In this document: positions 47,979 through 59,138 of the stretch, piece by piece
How the letters are laid out: each line of letters opens with the position of its first letter
Numbering within the stretch: position 1 is the first letter of the stretch
Source of the DNA: Lindgomyces ingoldianus
Taxonomy: Eukaryota > Ascomycota > Dothideomycetes > Pleosporales > Lindgomycetaceae
Direction: 5' to 3'
NCBI RefSeq assembly: GCF_010093535.1
Contig: NW_022985173.1
Coordinates: 688,855 to 752,854, forward strand
DNA length: 64,000 nt
Notes under the pieces: model-generated
Databases searched by the model: none
The model's input: only the letters and a program-made list of their open reading frames with translations
Told to the model about the DNA's origin: nothing
Program-made: the position numbers and the translations under genes

Positions 47979-48469
47979 GCATCCTTCGTTTCTCTTTTTG
48001 CTCGCGTTCGAGTCTCTTGGGAGGCAGACTCGTTTTTGTTCCACTGGAAGGCGGGGGCAGCGGTGTGTTGTGTGAGTGAGTGTGTGGGTGGGTTCGGATT
48101 TCCAACCGAGAGCCGGTGTGCTCCGAGTGGACGACCGACACTGGACATTTTACCTCCCTCTCTTGTCGAAATAAACTTTGAGGTTCATAACTAGCCTTAA
48201 TTAGACGCTAAAAAACCGACTATATTTGATGTTAGAGGGACGAAGAGTCTGATTTTGGAGACTTAAGCGTTTCACTCACTCACCATCAGATCCCCATTGC
48301 AGAAATCCCGACCCGAGAATAAAGACTTTGATTTCTAGGAACCTAAGACTTGCAATATCACTGCTTTCCAAGTAACCTAGATTTATTAGTTCCTCCATCA
48401 CCCTATAGTCAGAGCAATTTCTGAGCTTCGATTATTTAACACACCACGGACCATACCCGGCAAGCCACA
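47979..48469. other. tRNA downstream region and promoter of the next gene
   Basis: T5 terminator-like run at 47995-47999; a CT-rich stretch before 48470 is probably 5' UTR. Nothing else recognised. Confidence 0.45.
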
Positions 48470-48968
48470 ATGGCTAACCAGCAGGACGACCTGCTTAATT
48501 CAGTAAGTTAATTCTCGACCACTACCATCTCCATTCTTGTATTTCTGGATTTTCCTGAGAGGCCTTCAATGGACCCACTAGCCCCCGCTTTATTACTTTG
48601 ACTTCGCATCCTCACCGCACATCTACTCTTCAAATCTCTCTGCTCAACATGCCTCACTTTCTCTTTTCCCATTCGCATCCCAAAAATATGTCACCATCGA
48701 ATGCCTCGCATCGCTAGACTCTCCAAATTCCACGTCTTTCTCTAACCCTTATTCAAGCTAACCCCTCTAGCTCGAATCCTCACTCCGAAACGCGCTATTT
48801 ACTTTCGGCGCCGAGAGTCCGCAGTATCACAGCATAAAATTCATGGTTGAAGAACATATTTCCAAAACCAAGCTTCGAACCTGCCAAGAAAACCCACTCT
48901 TAAGTCAAGCTCTGGGTGTGGGGAAAGGCGTAGTTATGAATCTTGCTTTCCGGCCCAAGGAAAAGTGA
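48470..48968 (+). CDS. Small hypothetical protein (76 aa)
   Basis: Two exons in phase: 48470-48502 (MANQQDDLLNS) followed by GTAAGT, and 48771-48968 after CTAACCCCTCTAG. The product is a compact, mostly helical, soluble 76-residue protein with the stretches ESSLRNALFTFGAESPQYHS and KFMVEEHISKTKLRTCQEN, ending FRPKEK. No domain recognised. The 268-nt intron is long for this genome, and a further small exon inside it cannot be excluded. The start is supported by a CAAG-C-CACA-ATG context and an in-phase strong donor. Confidence 0.45.
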
Positions 48969-50097
48969 TGATGGTGGTGGGTAGGCGATGAAGGAGTAGA
49001 ATTGATGGGGATGGGGTGGAGTGGGTTCGATAAAAGTATGTATATGACTGGGTGGGATTCTGATTTACGGTATGGTAGCTGAAGGGAATTACGGTACGAG
49101 GGTACTGAAATGCTTTCATTAAATTTGAAGACGAATTTCTCAAACGGGTGGCGCTGGTGCGAGCTACGGGACTTTCATCCACATCTTTCCCTCCGGTTTG
49201 GCACTATCACTTAATACATGTAGCGTCCTGCCTCCACAGAAGTGGGTTCGTCACTAGCTTTTACTCTTGCAAGACTCACTCCACCTACTTTTTGAGTGAA
49301 TTTAACTTGCCATGACATCCTATACAACTACAATGTGGTGCGCCATTATGTCATCTTCTGATTGCTTAGGGTAGAGAACATGTTGGGTGAATGGTATTCA
49401 CTACAGCCTCCTCCATCCAGCTTCCATCATCAACCCCGTTGCACAGAGCCCGTCATAACGCGGACTAATTCTGCCTCTCTACAACATACGCAGCGTTTCA
49501 AGCGTGCCAAACAGCAAACATAGCGGCGCCCAGCCCGCCTTTCTCCTCCTAACCCAATTATCACTACGTAATTCAAAAGACTGTACGTATGAAGACCTCA
49601 GCCACTTCCAAAGTATCAAGACTCCGAGAAATGCAAAGGTTCCCAAGATATCCAAAAAAAAAAAGTTCCTTCCTACCAGCTCACTCCGGGCTCCAAAAGC
49701 TCCAGTGCTGTGTGATGTGAGATCCAGATAGTATAAGCTCGTTTGATCGTACCCGTGCCTTCCGACACCGCATCTAGCACCCCTGAAACGCCTGGTATTT
49801 GCTAATCCCATCCCAGCCCAGCCCAGCCGATCCGCAATCATACGCGACACGGATTGTTCGCGCGTTGATGGTAATGCTGACAGCAGCCCAAACAAGTTTG
49901 CTAGGGAAGTTTGTTCGTGTGTCGTGGTATCTTCCCATACCATGCAATGCAATGATGTCCCCTTGTGCATATGCTTCTTTCCTCCCTCCAAGAAATCGTG
50001 CGAAATGGTGTCGTGATGTTTCTTTCTTGATTGAGCGAGTGATGCATCGACCCTCACTGGTAAATCTTGCAACAATCCAATCCCCACCGCTAACACC
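48969..50097. other. Intergenic / 3' region of the arrestin-like gene
   Basis: Contains a poly(A) run near 49648-49660. The long minus-strand open frame at 49479-50129 overlaps the downstream gene end and looks spurious. Confidence 0.45.
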
Positions 50098-51458
50098 TCA
50101 CTCAATAAGTGGCTTCCTGACACCCCCAACTATTGCCATACCCAGCGCCCTCAGCCCGTTCGATTCATTCGCTTTGATGATCGTACTGGCGGGTAACATT
50201 GGGTTATCGGGCGAAACATGTGCGGCGTCTTTGGCTGCTTGCTCTATCGCTTCCATTTCCTCCTTGCAGCCGGCGTGATCAAAGGGACATACGACGATGG
50301 GTTGTCGAAGAACGATATCTTTCGCTGATGACATTTGTGCCTGTAATCATGAGACCCTATTCCTTTCATCTTGACCGGACAGAAAGCAACTCACCTTTAC
50401 TGTTAAGTAATACTCAATCTTGTACAGCGTGCCAGTAGTCGTAAAGCCACTGACCGAATACATGGGAAACTCCTTTTTCCCCCTAGGTATGATGCCATCG
50501 GAATCCCGTAAATCCTTCGCTGGAAACACCAACCCTAAGTTTGTGAAATATCCAGCTTCCGGCATCTTCACACCAACGGCTTGTGTCGTCCTCGCTAGCG
50601 TTTTCACCTTCCGCGTTGGTTCATCCCCTTCATGGTTAAAGATAATTTCTTCGTCTATGCCGATCGTGATTTTCTGAATGGTGACCTTCTTGGCTTTGGC
50701 CAGCCAGTCTGGATTGGGGCTGAGCTTGATGTACACCGAGACAGGATCCAGAGGTCCATAGCTCCACCGCGGCAGGCTTATCCCTAATGTGACGAGATGA
50801 TCGGTAACACGCTCAGCACTCTCAGGTCGGTTGTACATGCCAAAAGTAGAGAGGGTGTCATATCTCGACACCGGGACCGGAAATGAATACTTCTTGTTCT
50901 CCTGGGGCCCCTGCTGCACCATTACGACCAGCTCATAATACGTCTCAGCTGTGCGGCTCGGCAGCTGTAAGCTCGCGGGGGGCACTCTCCTCGCTACCTC
51001 TTCCCCGCCACGGCCATAGGGAATGAATATAACAAACGGCAGATCCATACACAGGACGTTCTCATATTCCTTTCCAGGCGAGCACCGGAAAAGACATATC
51101 TCCTTCCCGACAACGTCGGTGATTTCCTTCCTCGGCGCGGCCAAGTGCTTTTTGGTGACCGAGTCAGCGGCGGGGTGAATAGTTTCGCGGCGCTGCAGTG
51201 ATATAGTAACGAGCGAGACGGCGACGGGTGCTGTTACTCCTACGAGTGGCCGGATCTCGACCTTGCCTTCTATTCGGGGCTATCATTCATCAGCAGTTAT
51301 CCTCTATACGAATACGGGGAGGACGGCAACTGAGCTGCGCAACCCCTAAAAAAACCGGCAAAGAAATCATGAAGACATACGAGTGTCGCCGATATGCCTG
51401 GATATCCGACTAGAAAGTTACTGTTTGGCGGTCCGGAGACCCGCACAAAGGCCGACAT
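50098..51458 (-). CDS. Arrestin-like protein
   Basis: Cytosolic arrestin-fold protein of 401 aa, a conserved ascomycete family. Three exons: 51458-51381 (26 aa, MSAFVRVSGPPNSNFLVGYP...), 51279-50395 and 50340-50098; introns 101 and 54 nt; all in phase. The acceptor at 51280 is chosen because it gives PRIEGKVEIRPLVGVTAPV, the first arrestin beta-strands; the nearby AG at the next position breaks the frame. Further motifs: SLVTISLQRRETIHP, MDLPFVIFIPYGRGGEE, VPPASLQLPSRTAETYYELV, DHLVTLGISLPRWSYGPLDP and KVTIQKITIGIDEEI. The C-terminus ends IVGGVRKPLIE. No PPxY or LPxY motif is evident, unlike the arrestin at 14368. Role in trafficking or signalling is inferred from the fold only. Confidence 0.85.
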
Positions 51459-52241
51459 GGTATCTCAGGGTGACGAGTTCGTCGGCAGTAGCCTGGAACC
51501 GCACGGGAAGCGGCATGGGAGACGAGTGGGAGGCTTCCTCTTGGTCTATCCCCCGCCCAGATGGCGCGCTGTGGGCTCCAGGGTGGTGTACCTGTTGGTG
51601 GTTGGTGGTTGGTGGTGCGTAGCCTTTCGATTGCGGAAGGGCGGGGTGGAGCTGCAGAGCTGCAGACGCAGGAAAACTGAACTGGCGGGGTATGGGCGGC
51701 CGCGAGCTGGTCGCACAGGCGATGCTAGGTGGAGGGAGCGGCGGGTGCGCGGTGTAGGATATTGGGGGAGAGGGTGCGGACGACAGGTGAGGGAGGTGGT
51801 GGATGGTCGTCGTAGGGCTGGGCGCCGGTGGACGAGGCGGAAGCTCAGGCGGTGATAGGCCGAGGCGGGCCTGTTAATGAATATCGAACAGCTGCTAAGA
51901 TAGGGCGGCTGGAGGGTCGAGTATGGATAATTGCCTGCTACAATGGCAGCGCGAGCAGCGAGAGTGTAGGAGGGACGGGGGGGGGACAGCGGCGGGAGGC
52001 GTGCTCGGAGACTTGGGTGTCGTGAGGCTGCTCCCGCGCAGTCGTCGTTGTGAGAGGGCGGGTGTTGGGCTTGGTCGTCCTCATTGGAAGCGGCGGTTTG
52101 GGGGCTTGAAGCTGAGCGCAAGCCTGGGCAGAACCTCACTCATCACGCCCGCAAAGCCACCGCCGCCCCCAGCAGCACTTGGGCGCGTGTGAATAGAACA
52201 AGCTGGAAACACAGTAATGTGCGGCACCCTGCGCCCCCGAT
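51459..52241. other. Divergent intergenic, G-rich
   Basis: G-rich on the plus strand with many GGTGG and GGCGGG runs; long open frames on both strands are compositional. Probably the shared promoter of the arrestin-like and cyclophilin genes. Confidence 0.45.
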
Positions 52242-52982
52242 ATGTCTGTCACGGTATGTCTCCTACCCGGCTCGCATTCTCTCTGCTCTGCCCTGTTCTG
52301 TGCTGCGCTGCTCTGCACCATCCTGCAGCGCGACACCCCCCCCTTCCCTCCCCCTCCCCCCCGGCGCAGCTGGAGAGCCCAGGTCGCTCCAGACTTCCAG
52401 AAGGCGACTGACTTCTGACTGCATGCGCATCTGGCCTCGACCCATTGACGTGGACACGCTTACTCGCACTCCACAATCTGCTAACAGACGTGACAGCTGC
52501 ACACGTCGCGCGGTGATCTCAAGCTTGAGATCTTCTGCGACGCCGTCCCACGCACTGCCGAGAACTTCCTCGCTCTCTGTGCCTCTGACTTCTACAATGG
52601 CAGCCCCTTCCACCGCCTAATCCCCGACTTCATGGTACAGACGGGCAGTCCTGCCTCCGATCCAAAGTCAAAGGCCTCCACGGCCATCTACGACACCCCG
52701 ACCCAGCTCTTCGAGGATGAGATTCGTCCGGCCCTCAGGCATAATGCTCGAGGCATCGTCAGCATGGCCAACAAGGGTCCTGATTCCAACGGCAGTCAGT
52801 TCTTCATCACCTTTGCCCCTGCACCGCATCTTGATGGCAAGAACACCGTCTTCGGCAAGGTCATCGATGGTATGGAAGTACTGGATGACCTCGAAAAGGT
52901 CGAAGTCGACAAGAAGTCGAGGCCGAAAGAGCGCGTCGAGATCAAAAACGTCACAATCCATGCCAACCCTCTAGCAGGATGA
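52242..52982 (+). CDS. cyp10: Cyclophilin, PPIL3/Cyp10 type peptidyl-prolyl isomerase
   Basis: Single-domain cyclophilin of 165 aa, related to spliceosome-associated PPIL3. Two exons: 52242-52253 (MSVT) and 52497-52982; the 243-nt intron is long for this window. LHTSRGDLKLEIFCDAVPRT and AENFLALCASDFYNG open the barrel. FHRLIPDFMVQTG holds the catalytic Arg plus Phe, Met and Gln; NGSQFFITF holds the conserved Phe. HLDGKNTVFGKVIDG has His where cyclophilin A has Trp121 and Asn where it has His126; PPIL3 proteins also vary there. The loop after MVQTG is not the usual Gly-rich TGTGxGGxSI but an Asp/Lys/Ser-rich SDPKSKASTAIYDTP segment. The C-terminus NVTIHANPLAG is the PPIL3 signature. Convergent with zpr1. 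Confidence 0.9.
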
Positions 52983-53188
52983 GCCGCCCGAGGACGCTGA
53001 TATGATGGCGTAGGGCAAGCCGCCATGGCTCGAGGCCGATGCCATTGGGTCAAGATACCACTTATGAATGGATTAGTGTACGCAGGCAAAATCTGATGCC
53101 GCTCTATTGTAGCTGACGACGCCTTGGTATCTATTGGCCCCCTTCCCCAAACCGAAATGCAATCAACATGTCAAATTTTTAATGTGCG

Positions 53189-54733
53189 TCACGTGCCATT
53201 CGTTGTTCCACCATTCGTCACTGCCTCCCCCTTTTCGTATCCTTCTGTCTTAATGTCCTTCAAGCCGAGGTGTTCCTCTTCCTCATCTGTCCGCTCGTAC
53301 CCCTCCACCTTCATCTGAGAATCGGGCTCTGGGGCCGTCAAGCTCTGAACATAGCTGCTGGCTAATGGATCCTCAAGAATCATGGTAAACTTCACTTCGC
53401 CCCTGATCGCTGCTGACAGCTTGTCGAAGAATGAGTCCCATTTTTCTTTCGTTGTAGTGTCCATTGAGTCTCCCCCATCGCCAGTGTCGAAAATGGAAGA
53501 GCGGAGGTCGTCCCGAACCTGGGTCAGGATTCCCTCAATGGTGGTAAATCGGCCTCCAAGTGTTCCTGGCTCGACGCTGAGATTGAGTTCTGGACATGAC
53601 ATTGCGCACGATTCGGCTTTCAGAATATCCCTCGAGAGGTCTTCCTTCGTATTAACGGAAAGTGTTATTCGGCGACCCTTTTCTGGTACTTCACCACCCG
53701 TCTTGACTTCGTTACTCCTATCTGTGACCCATTAGTAGTGATCATCTCATAGTTGAATTCATATACTTACAGCCACAGTGGTCGCAAACAGTGCTCATCA
53801 GGATTACCTGCTTGAAGTGGGGAATGTTCACCATCTTCATATTTGTCGTGCATGATTTCGTACATCCCGGACAACTTGCAGGAAAAGAGTAGACCTGGTT
53901 CTCCACAATTTCGTCGTCCACATTGTTTACCATTGGCTGCGTCGGCATCTCAGGATACATTTGTGTAGTGTGATACTCCGGGCGCATGTCTATTGGTGGT
54001 GCTTCTCCTGAAGTGTCTCCCAACCCTAATGCTTCATTTTGTGCCGCGGTACGAGGGTATTCATGTCGAGAGTACTTTCCTGACGTAAGTTGTGTGGGCG
54101 GCTCAACAGAGGAGTTTCCAGTGGGGTCATCGATTGTGATAGTGAACGGCAGCCTAGCTCCGCTTGACATTTGCTTCACAGTCTGTATTATCTCCTCAAT
54201 CTTTTCGTAAATCTCCGGCACAAGCTCTTTCCTCTCGTCCTGCTTCTGTTCCAGGTCCCCAGCTACCATAGCTAGTATACCCTCCACGTTCGTCAGCTGC
54301 CCTCTGCCAGGTGGGATTTCAAGGTCTATGTCCTCTATCCGGAAAACCGCGGTGTCGCTCTTGATAATTTGTTGGCTCAAGTCTTCGTCGAAATCTATTC
54401 TTAATGAGAACTTGACTCCCCGCTGTTGTATCTCTCCGGCCGGCTGGATCTCGGAGTTCTTGAAGTGGCAGTGAGGGCAGTCGAAGGACATAATAACAAT
54501 TTCGCGGAAGTATGGGATCTTTGTTAACAGTAGCCGAGTCGTGCCCTAAAACATGTTAGTTCTGAATGCAGAGCTCCCAAGGCTACACATACGTCTTCGT
54601 GGCAGTTCATGCACAAGCTTTCTATCTCGTCAACAACTTTTGTGCCATCTTCACCTCCTTCCCGTGCGCTCGCTTCTGCAACCTTTCGCCCCATGTCCTC
54701 GAACAGGTCCTGGGCTTTAATTTGTTGCGCCAT
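53189..54733 (-). CDS. zpr1: Zinc-finger protein ZPR1
   Basis: Essential eukaryotic protein, 482 aa, that binds translation elongation factor eEF1A and acts in its folding and in growth signalling. Three exons: 54733-54593, 54545-53771, 53721-53189; introns 47 and 49 nt; phases agree. The family has two C4 zinc fingers, each followed by a beta-domain. Finger 1 is C41-x2-C44...C70-x2-C73 with LLLTKIPYFREIVIMSFDCP between; finger 2 is C272-x2-C275...C301-x2-C304 with MVNIPHFKQVILMSTVCDHC. Both fingers are interrupted by introns, finger 1 between its Cys pairs and finger 2 just after its last Cys. GVKFSLRIDFDEDLSQQIIK and its second-half counterpart show the internal duplication. ATG 54733 fits the family start MAQQ; the open frame extends upstream without ATG. 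Confidence 0.95.
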
Positions 54734-54888
54734 GTCGAGATTTGAGAGGAGGTTTGAAAGTGTAGACGCTGTTGCTGGAGGCAGGAAGCGGTCGAAAATT
54801 AGCAAGTTTTTGAGCCCCGCGCTTTGGCGGGGTTTCTAGTGGCTTTGCTGCAGCCTTTCCACCCCGGTCCGTTTTCACCCCTGCCGAT

Positions 54889-55494
54889 TCACTGCATGAA
54901 GTCCATCAGGTCGAGCCCAAGACCTTGTTGCAGTCCGGCATTCTGCGCCTTGCTTTTTGCGAGTATTGCTTGGAGGCCACCTTTGCGGGCCTTCGCTCTT
55001 TGTTTACTGCTCACATTGGCCGATTTCAATATTTTGCTCCTATAGTCTGTTCTGGATTCCCTGGCTTCGACTGATGACGTTAACTCTTGAGGCCAATCAG
55101 ACTTTCTCTTAAGGTGCATTGGCGGCCGGGACGGCAGGCTTTGTGTTGTTTTGCGGTGGCATCGGAGGCAGGAATATACCATGGCTTTCTCCTGGCTTCT
55201 CAATTGCTTTGACTTGTTCTGATTGCTTTGCTTGTCATGCTTTCTGGGAGACTGTGAAGAAACCTCACACGACCATCCAGGAATCATTAAATTTCCGCAG
55301 GCGCCGCAAACTTCGCGGCGGTGTGCATCCCATTCTTTCTTCGAGGCCCGGATGTCTGCTTCCTGTGATTGTAAAAGCCTGTCACGCTCCGCACCGAGTG
55401 TTGCGGACGTTGTCGGAGAAGCAATTGCGAGCAGGTGTGCTGCTTCCTTGAGAAATCTGAGTCGAGGCTCGAAGCCGTCGAATTTGGCCATCAT
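54889..55494 (-). CDS. RNase P/MRP Rpr2/Rpp21/Snm1-like subunit
   Basis: Intronless, 201 aa. Proteins of this family are zinc-ribbon subunits of nuclear RNase P or RNase MRP, acting in tRNA 5' maturation or rRNA processing. Features: N-terminal helical stretch RLRFLKEAAHLLAIASP, typical of Rpr2; then C63-x2-C66 in VCGACGNLMIPGWSC, and C109-x2-C112 in YSCLRCHRKT, forming the four-Cys zinc ribbon; a Lys/Arg-rich linker between them; and a basic Lys/Ala-rich C-terminus (KARKGGLQAILAKSKAQNAG). Two consecutive ATG codons (55494 and 55491) could start it. Whether it is the RNase P or the MRP form cannot be told. Tandem with zpr1, 155 bp away; divergent from dbr1, 259 bp. Confidence 0.8.
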   Translation of the reverse strand: MMAKFDGFEPRLRFLKEAAHLLAIASPTTSATLGAERDRLLQSQEADIRASKKEWDAHRREVCGACGNLMIPGWSCEVSSQSPRKHDKQSNQNKSKQLRSQEKAMVYSCLRCHRKTTQSLPSRPPMHLKRKSDWPQELTSSVEARESRTDYRSKILKSANVSSKQRAKARKGGLQAILAKSKAQNAGLQQGLGLDLMDFMQ

Positions 55495-55753
55495 TGCTAA
55501 AATCTGTTCGTAGGGGCGAAGAAGTCGAAGACGCCCATGCCCAGGTGAACACAGACCGAAACACGTGCTTGCCTGTCAAACGCCGATCTCCGACGCTACT
55601 CGTGAACCATGGAAGCGTTCCTTCTTGACTCTCAACGATTAACTTCCCGCACTCAACCACCTCCCTCCCAGGAATTCATGAACTAATGCAGAATACCTCG
55701 ACTCTCCCCATGCTAACCATCCACTAAAACCAAACTCCTGGAGAAAGACTACA

Positions 55754-57485
55754 ATGGCGGTGCCAAATCTCGCTGCAAAGCTAGGCCTCCGCATAGCTGT
55801 GGAAGGCTGTGGTCATGGTACCCTGCACGCTATATATGCGTCCATCAAGAAGTCTTGCGAGGTGAAAGGCTGGGATGGCGTGGATCTTTTGATTATAGGT
55901 GGAGATTTTCAGGTATGTTGCGGCATGTGTTTACCAGCGTAATTAACGTTGTCAGGCAGTTCGCAATGCCCATGACCTAAAGGCAATCGCTATGCCGGAG
56001 AAGTACCACGAAATGGGTGACTTCCATGAATACTACTCTGGTGCCCGAACCGCGCCGTACCTAACCATCTTCATTGGAGGCAACCATGAAGCAAGCAACT
56101 ACTTGTGGGAGCTCTACTATGGAGGCTGGGTTGCGCCAAAGATTTATTACATGGGAGCTGCAAACGTCGTTCGACTTGGACCACTTCGCATAGCTGGACT
56201 GTCAGGCATATGGAAAGGCTATGACTACGGGAAACCCCACCATGAACGTTTACCATACAACAACGATGATATTAGGAGTATCTACCACGTCAGGGAGCTA
56301 GATACGCGTAAGCTTCTCCAGATCCGCTCACAAGTCGACGTTGGAATTAGCCATGATTGGCCACGCGGGATGGAGTGGAAAGGAAACCACCGCCAGCTGT
56401 TTTCTTTTAAGCGCCACTTCGAGGACGATGCTAAACAAGGTATTCTCGGAAACATTGCCGCCACTCAGGTATTAGAGCGCCTTCGACCTGCGTATTGGTT
56501 CAGCGCGCACATGCATGTTAGATATTCTGCTATCTGGGATCATAAGCATACTCCAGCTCCGGTATCCGCCTCAGCAGTGGTTAACAGCAACAGTGAGATT
56601 TCATTGGGTGTCGATGGTGTTCAATCTGCTCCAGTGCTGAAGAACGAAGACGAAATTGACCTCGACATGGGCGATGACATCGCGCCGCAGGCGACCAATT
56701 CCGGATTGGAACAGAGGAATAAGGTGACCGACATCGCGAATCTGAACGGACCGAATGGAGAATTAGATGAAGTGCCGCAGAATGTCAGAGATCTACTCCC
56801 GGAGTCGTTCGCTCACCCGCCTACCGACAGGATTGTAACACTTCCTTTCCCCGCAGAGATAACAAACAAGAGCACGCAATTCTTAGCTCTAGACAAGTGC
56901 TTAACGGGCAGGCATTTTCTCCAGCTTTTGGAGATAGAACCCCTAACTCCGGGGGATGTCCAACGTCCATTGGATTTGCAATATGATAAAGAATGGCTAG
57001 CCATTACTCGTGTCTTCGCGAGCGACCTTCAACTAGGTGATCCGGACGCACAGGTACCTCGTAACAGAGGAGACGCGTTCTACAAACCTCTTATCGACCA
57101 AGAGATGGAGTGGGTAGAGGAGAATGTTGTCAAGCCTTCCAGAATGACTATACCGGAAGATTTTCAACAGACAGCCCCAGTCTACGACGCGGCGAAGGGT
57201 ATACGCGTCGATGGACAACCGCAAGAGTACACCAATCTCCACACTCAAGCTTTCTGCGATCTTCTACAGATCCCTAATGCATTCAACACGTCTGACGATG
57301 AAAGGAAGAGGATGATGCAACAGGGTCCAAGGCCCAATATAGAGCGGCCTGGTCGAGGTGGGTTTAGGGGTGGTTATAGAGGCGGAAATAGAGGGCGAGG
57401 TCGTGGTCGCGGTGGTGCGAGGGGACGAGGAGCGTTCAATCCCAATCATGAACAAGTCGGCCGAGGCAGGGGACGTGGAAAGTGA
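55754..57485 (+). CDS. dbr1: Lariat debranching enzyme Dbr1
   Basis: Nuclear metallophosphoesterase that hydrolyses the 2'-5' branch of excised intron lariats; 562 aa. Two exons: 55754-55912 and 55956-57485, intron 43 nt. Metal-site motifs, in order: GCGHG (C19 and H21, the Cys-x-His version of the usual Asp-x-His), GGDFQ (D51), GGNHEASN (N96, H97), ISHDWPRG (H186) and FSAHMHVRY (H238, H240). All are intact. The Dbr1 insertion YYSGARTAP...YYGGWVAPKIYYMG is present, and the C-terminal Dbr1 domain starts about TKFLALDKC-like TQFLALDKCL. The last 45 residues are an RGG-rich tail (GRGGFRGGYRGGNRGRGRGR), a likely RNA-binding extension. The intron-rich genome makes debranching a housekeeping need. 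Confidence 0.95.
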
Positions 57486-58898
57486 TGAAAGAGTTGGTGC
57501 TGAAGCGGACCGACACCGACTACGTAGACGACGACCCATATCACACACATGACGGTAATTGCAACAGAGACAGTATTGGGTATGCCTATTGCAGGGCGGC
57601 AGATGACGGAAGCACTATTCTAGCGCCACGGCCGCCCGATGGATGACGGATTCAGAACATTTAGCAGCAAGGCGTTGGTGCTCCGATACCCGGTGTGTGG
57701 GCAGAAAATGAACAGTTGATGCACTATGATGTCGTTTGGGCAGAGACGTGCATAAGCAAAGTATTAGAACAATATTGCAAAGCACCTCTCGGAGAAACTG
57801 AATAGGATGGCAATCACAGCCGACAAGCCGCTGTATTAGCTGGTGTCTTAGGGAATTCAGCCAAGGTGTGGTCAGGAGGGCTGTGTTGTGGATGCCGCCA
57901 AAATACGTCATTGGCTATGAATACGGAATTGCCCTCGTGCACATTCTGTTGGAGGAAGATTCGAGCGAGAGCAACCACCACCAACACATGCACACACGTT
58001 TCAACAATAACAATATCAGATCTGAGAGGAAGGATAGAGATGTGGTGTTGAGCCAACGTGTTGATCAATGCCGATCACATCCGCGCTGTGTTGGGTTGAT
58101 TAAGTCTTCTGCAGACTGTGGCGAAAGACATGCGCAAGGCTCTTCGTGGCTGTCGGCTGGTGTCGGTCTGCGATCAGGAAGAGGCGACGCCATGCCATCT
58201 TCCATCTAATGCATCCTACGAAGTTGGGAGGCAGTCTGATGGCACAATTCACAGCTCCTCGGGCCTATTTTCGGGTACTCAAGGGGACGGCTCGCCTCAC
58301 CACGCGCTTCCCACAACCGGTTTCCTGCTGGTTCATCAGTCCTTCGTCGCCAAAGCATGCGATTATCAGCGGCACTGGTCTGTGCAGCGCATCCAGGAGC
58401 ACCACTTCCGTCATCCTTGCCCAGCGTCCCCCGACACACCACAGGTTCGAGATTGGTCAGGATCAGCGCAAGAAGACCCTGGATTGACACGCGGACCCTG
58501 GGCCCCGTGGTGAATGGCCCAGTCCGCGTGCTCTCTCTATCTCAAGGTTAAAAGTCTGCCTCTTCCCCCTGAATTGGCTAGACCGCCACTTGACTCTTGA
58601 CCAGCATAATATCGCGATCGTTTCGAGGGTTGAGCAACCCTTTCAATTATCACTTTTGTTATTCTTGTTCATGCGCAAGACGTTCGGAGGTCTAGACCTT
58701 GAACATTTTGTTTGGACCAAGGCGGGAATACCAGACTATCGTTTCAGCGGACACCCTACCAAAATCTCTTGTATCCTATCTCCCGACCCTGTATTTGTCA
58801 ACAAACTCTACTCTCTATATCAACTCTTGGAAATCAAACTTTCGATCAATTCCCCCAAGGCCAGGCTTCGCTCCCTTTCAAGCCTTACCACCACCAAA
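57486..58898. other. Intergenic and long 5' region of the small gene
   Basis: No gene recognised. Frames such as 58118-58513 look random. CT-rich sequence before 58899 is probably 5' UTR. Confidence 0.45.
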
Positions 58899-59138
58899 AT
58901 GACTTCCAAGTTTACCGAGATCCTCGAGCCCTCCGAGGCCCCCACCTACTCCCACCCTCACCTCAATGTCTCCCTAGAAGATATCCTCGCTGAGGAAGGC
59001 CGCAGACGATCCGGTTCAGAATCGTCTTCGAGATCTGGAAGCGATATCCCTAAGTCACTTACAGACGATTCAAAAGGAAAGAGCCCTAGGAGGAGGGCAT
59101 TCACATTCGGAAGCAAGAAAGAGAGACGAACGAGTTGA
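58899..59138 (+). CDS. Small conserved fungal protein (79 aa)
   Basis: Intronless ORF from ATG 58899 in a good context (CACCAAAATG). The N-terminus KFTEILEPSEAPTYSHPHLN and LEDILAEEGRRRSGS look like a conserved module; the C-terminus is Ser/Arg/Lys-rich (SPRRRAFTFGSKKERRTS). It contains no membrane segment or Cys pairs. The Ser-rich stretch with RRRS and SPRR motifs could be phosphorylated. I recall similar short proteins in other ascomycetes but know no function. Confidence 0.55.
   Translation: MTSKFTEILEPSEAPTYSHPHLNVSLEDILAEEGRRRSGSESSSRSGSDIPKSLTDDSKGKSPRRRAFTFGSKKERRTS

Noticed and set aside
49479..50129. 216-codon minus-strand open frame
   Set aside because: It overlaps the last exon of the arrestin-like gene, includes a poly(A)/poly(T) run, has no recognisable motif, and is best explained as 3' UTR plus chance openness.
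51394..52139. Long open frames on both strands (153 and 197 codons)
   Set aside because: G-rich, stop-poor composition opens both strands at once; residues are mostly Arg/Gly/Trp or Pro/Ser/His with no domain, typical of compositional artefacts.
58118..58513. 131-codon plus-strand frame
   Set aside because: No motif, no splice support, and overlapping frames of similar length on both strands.
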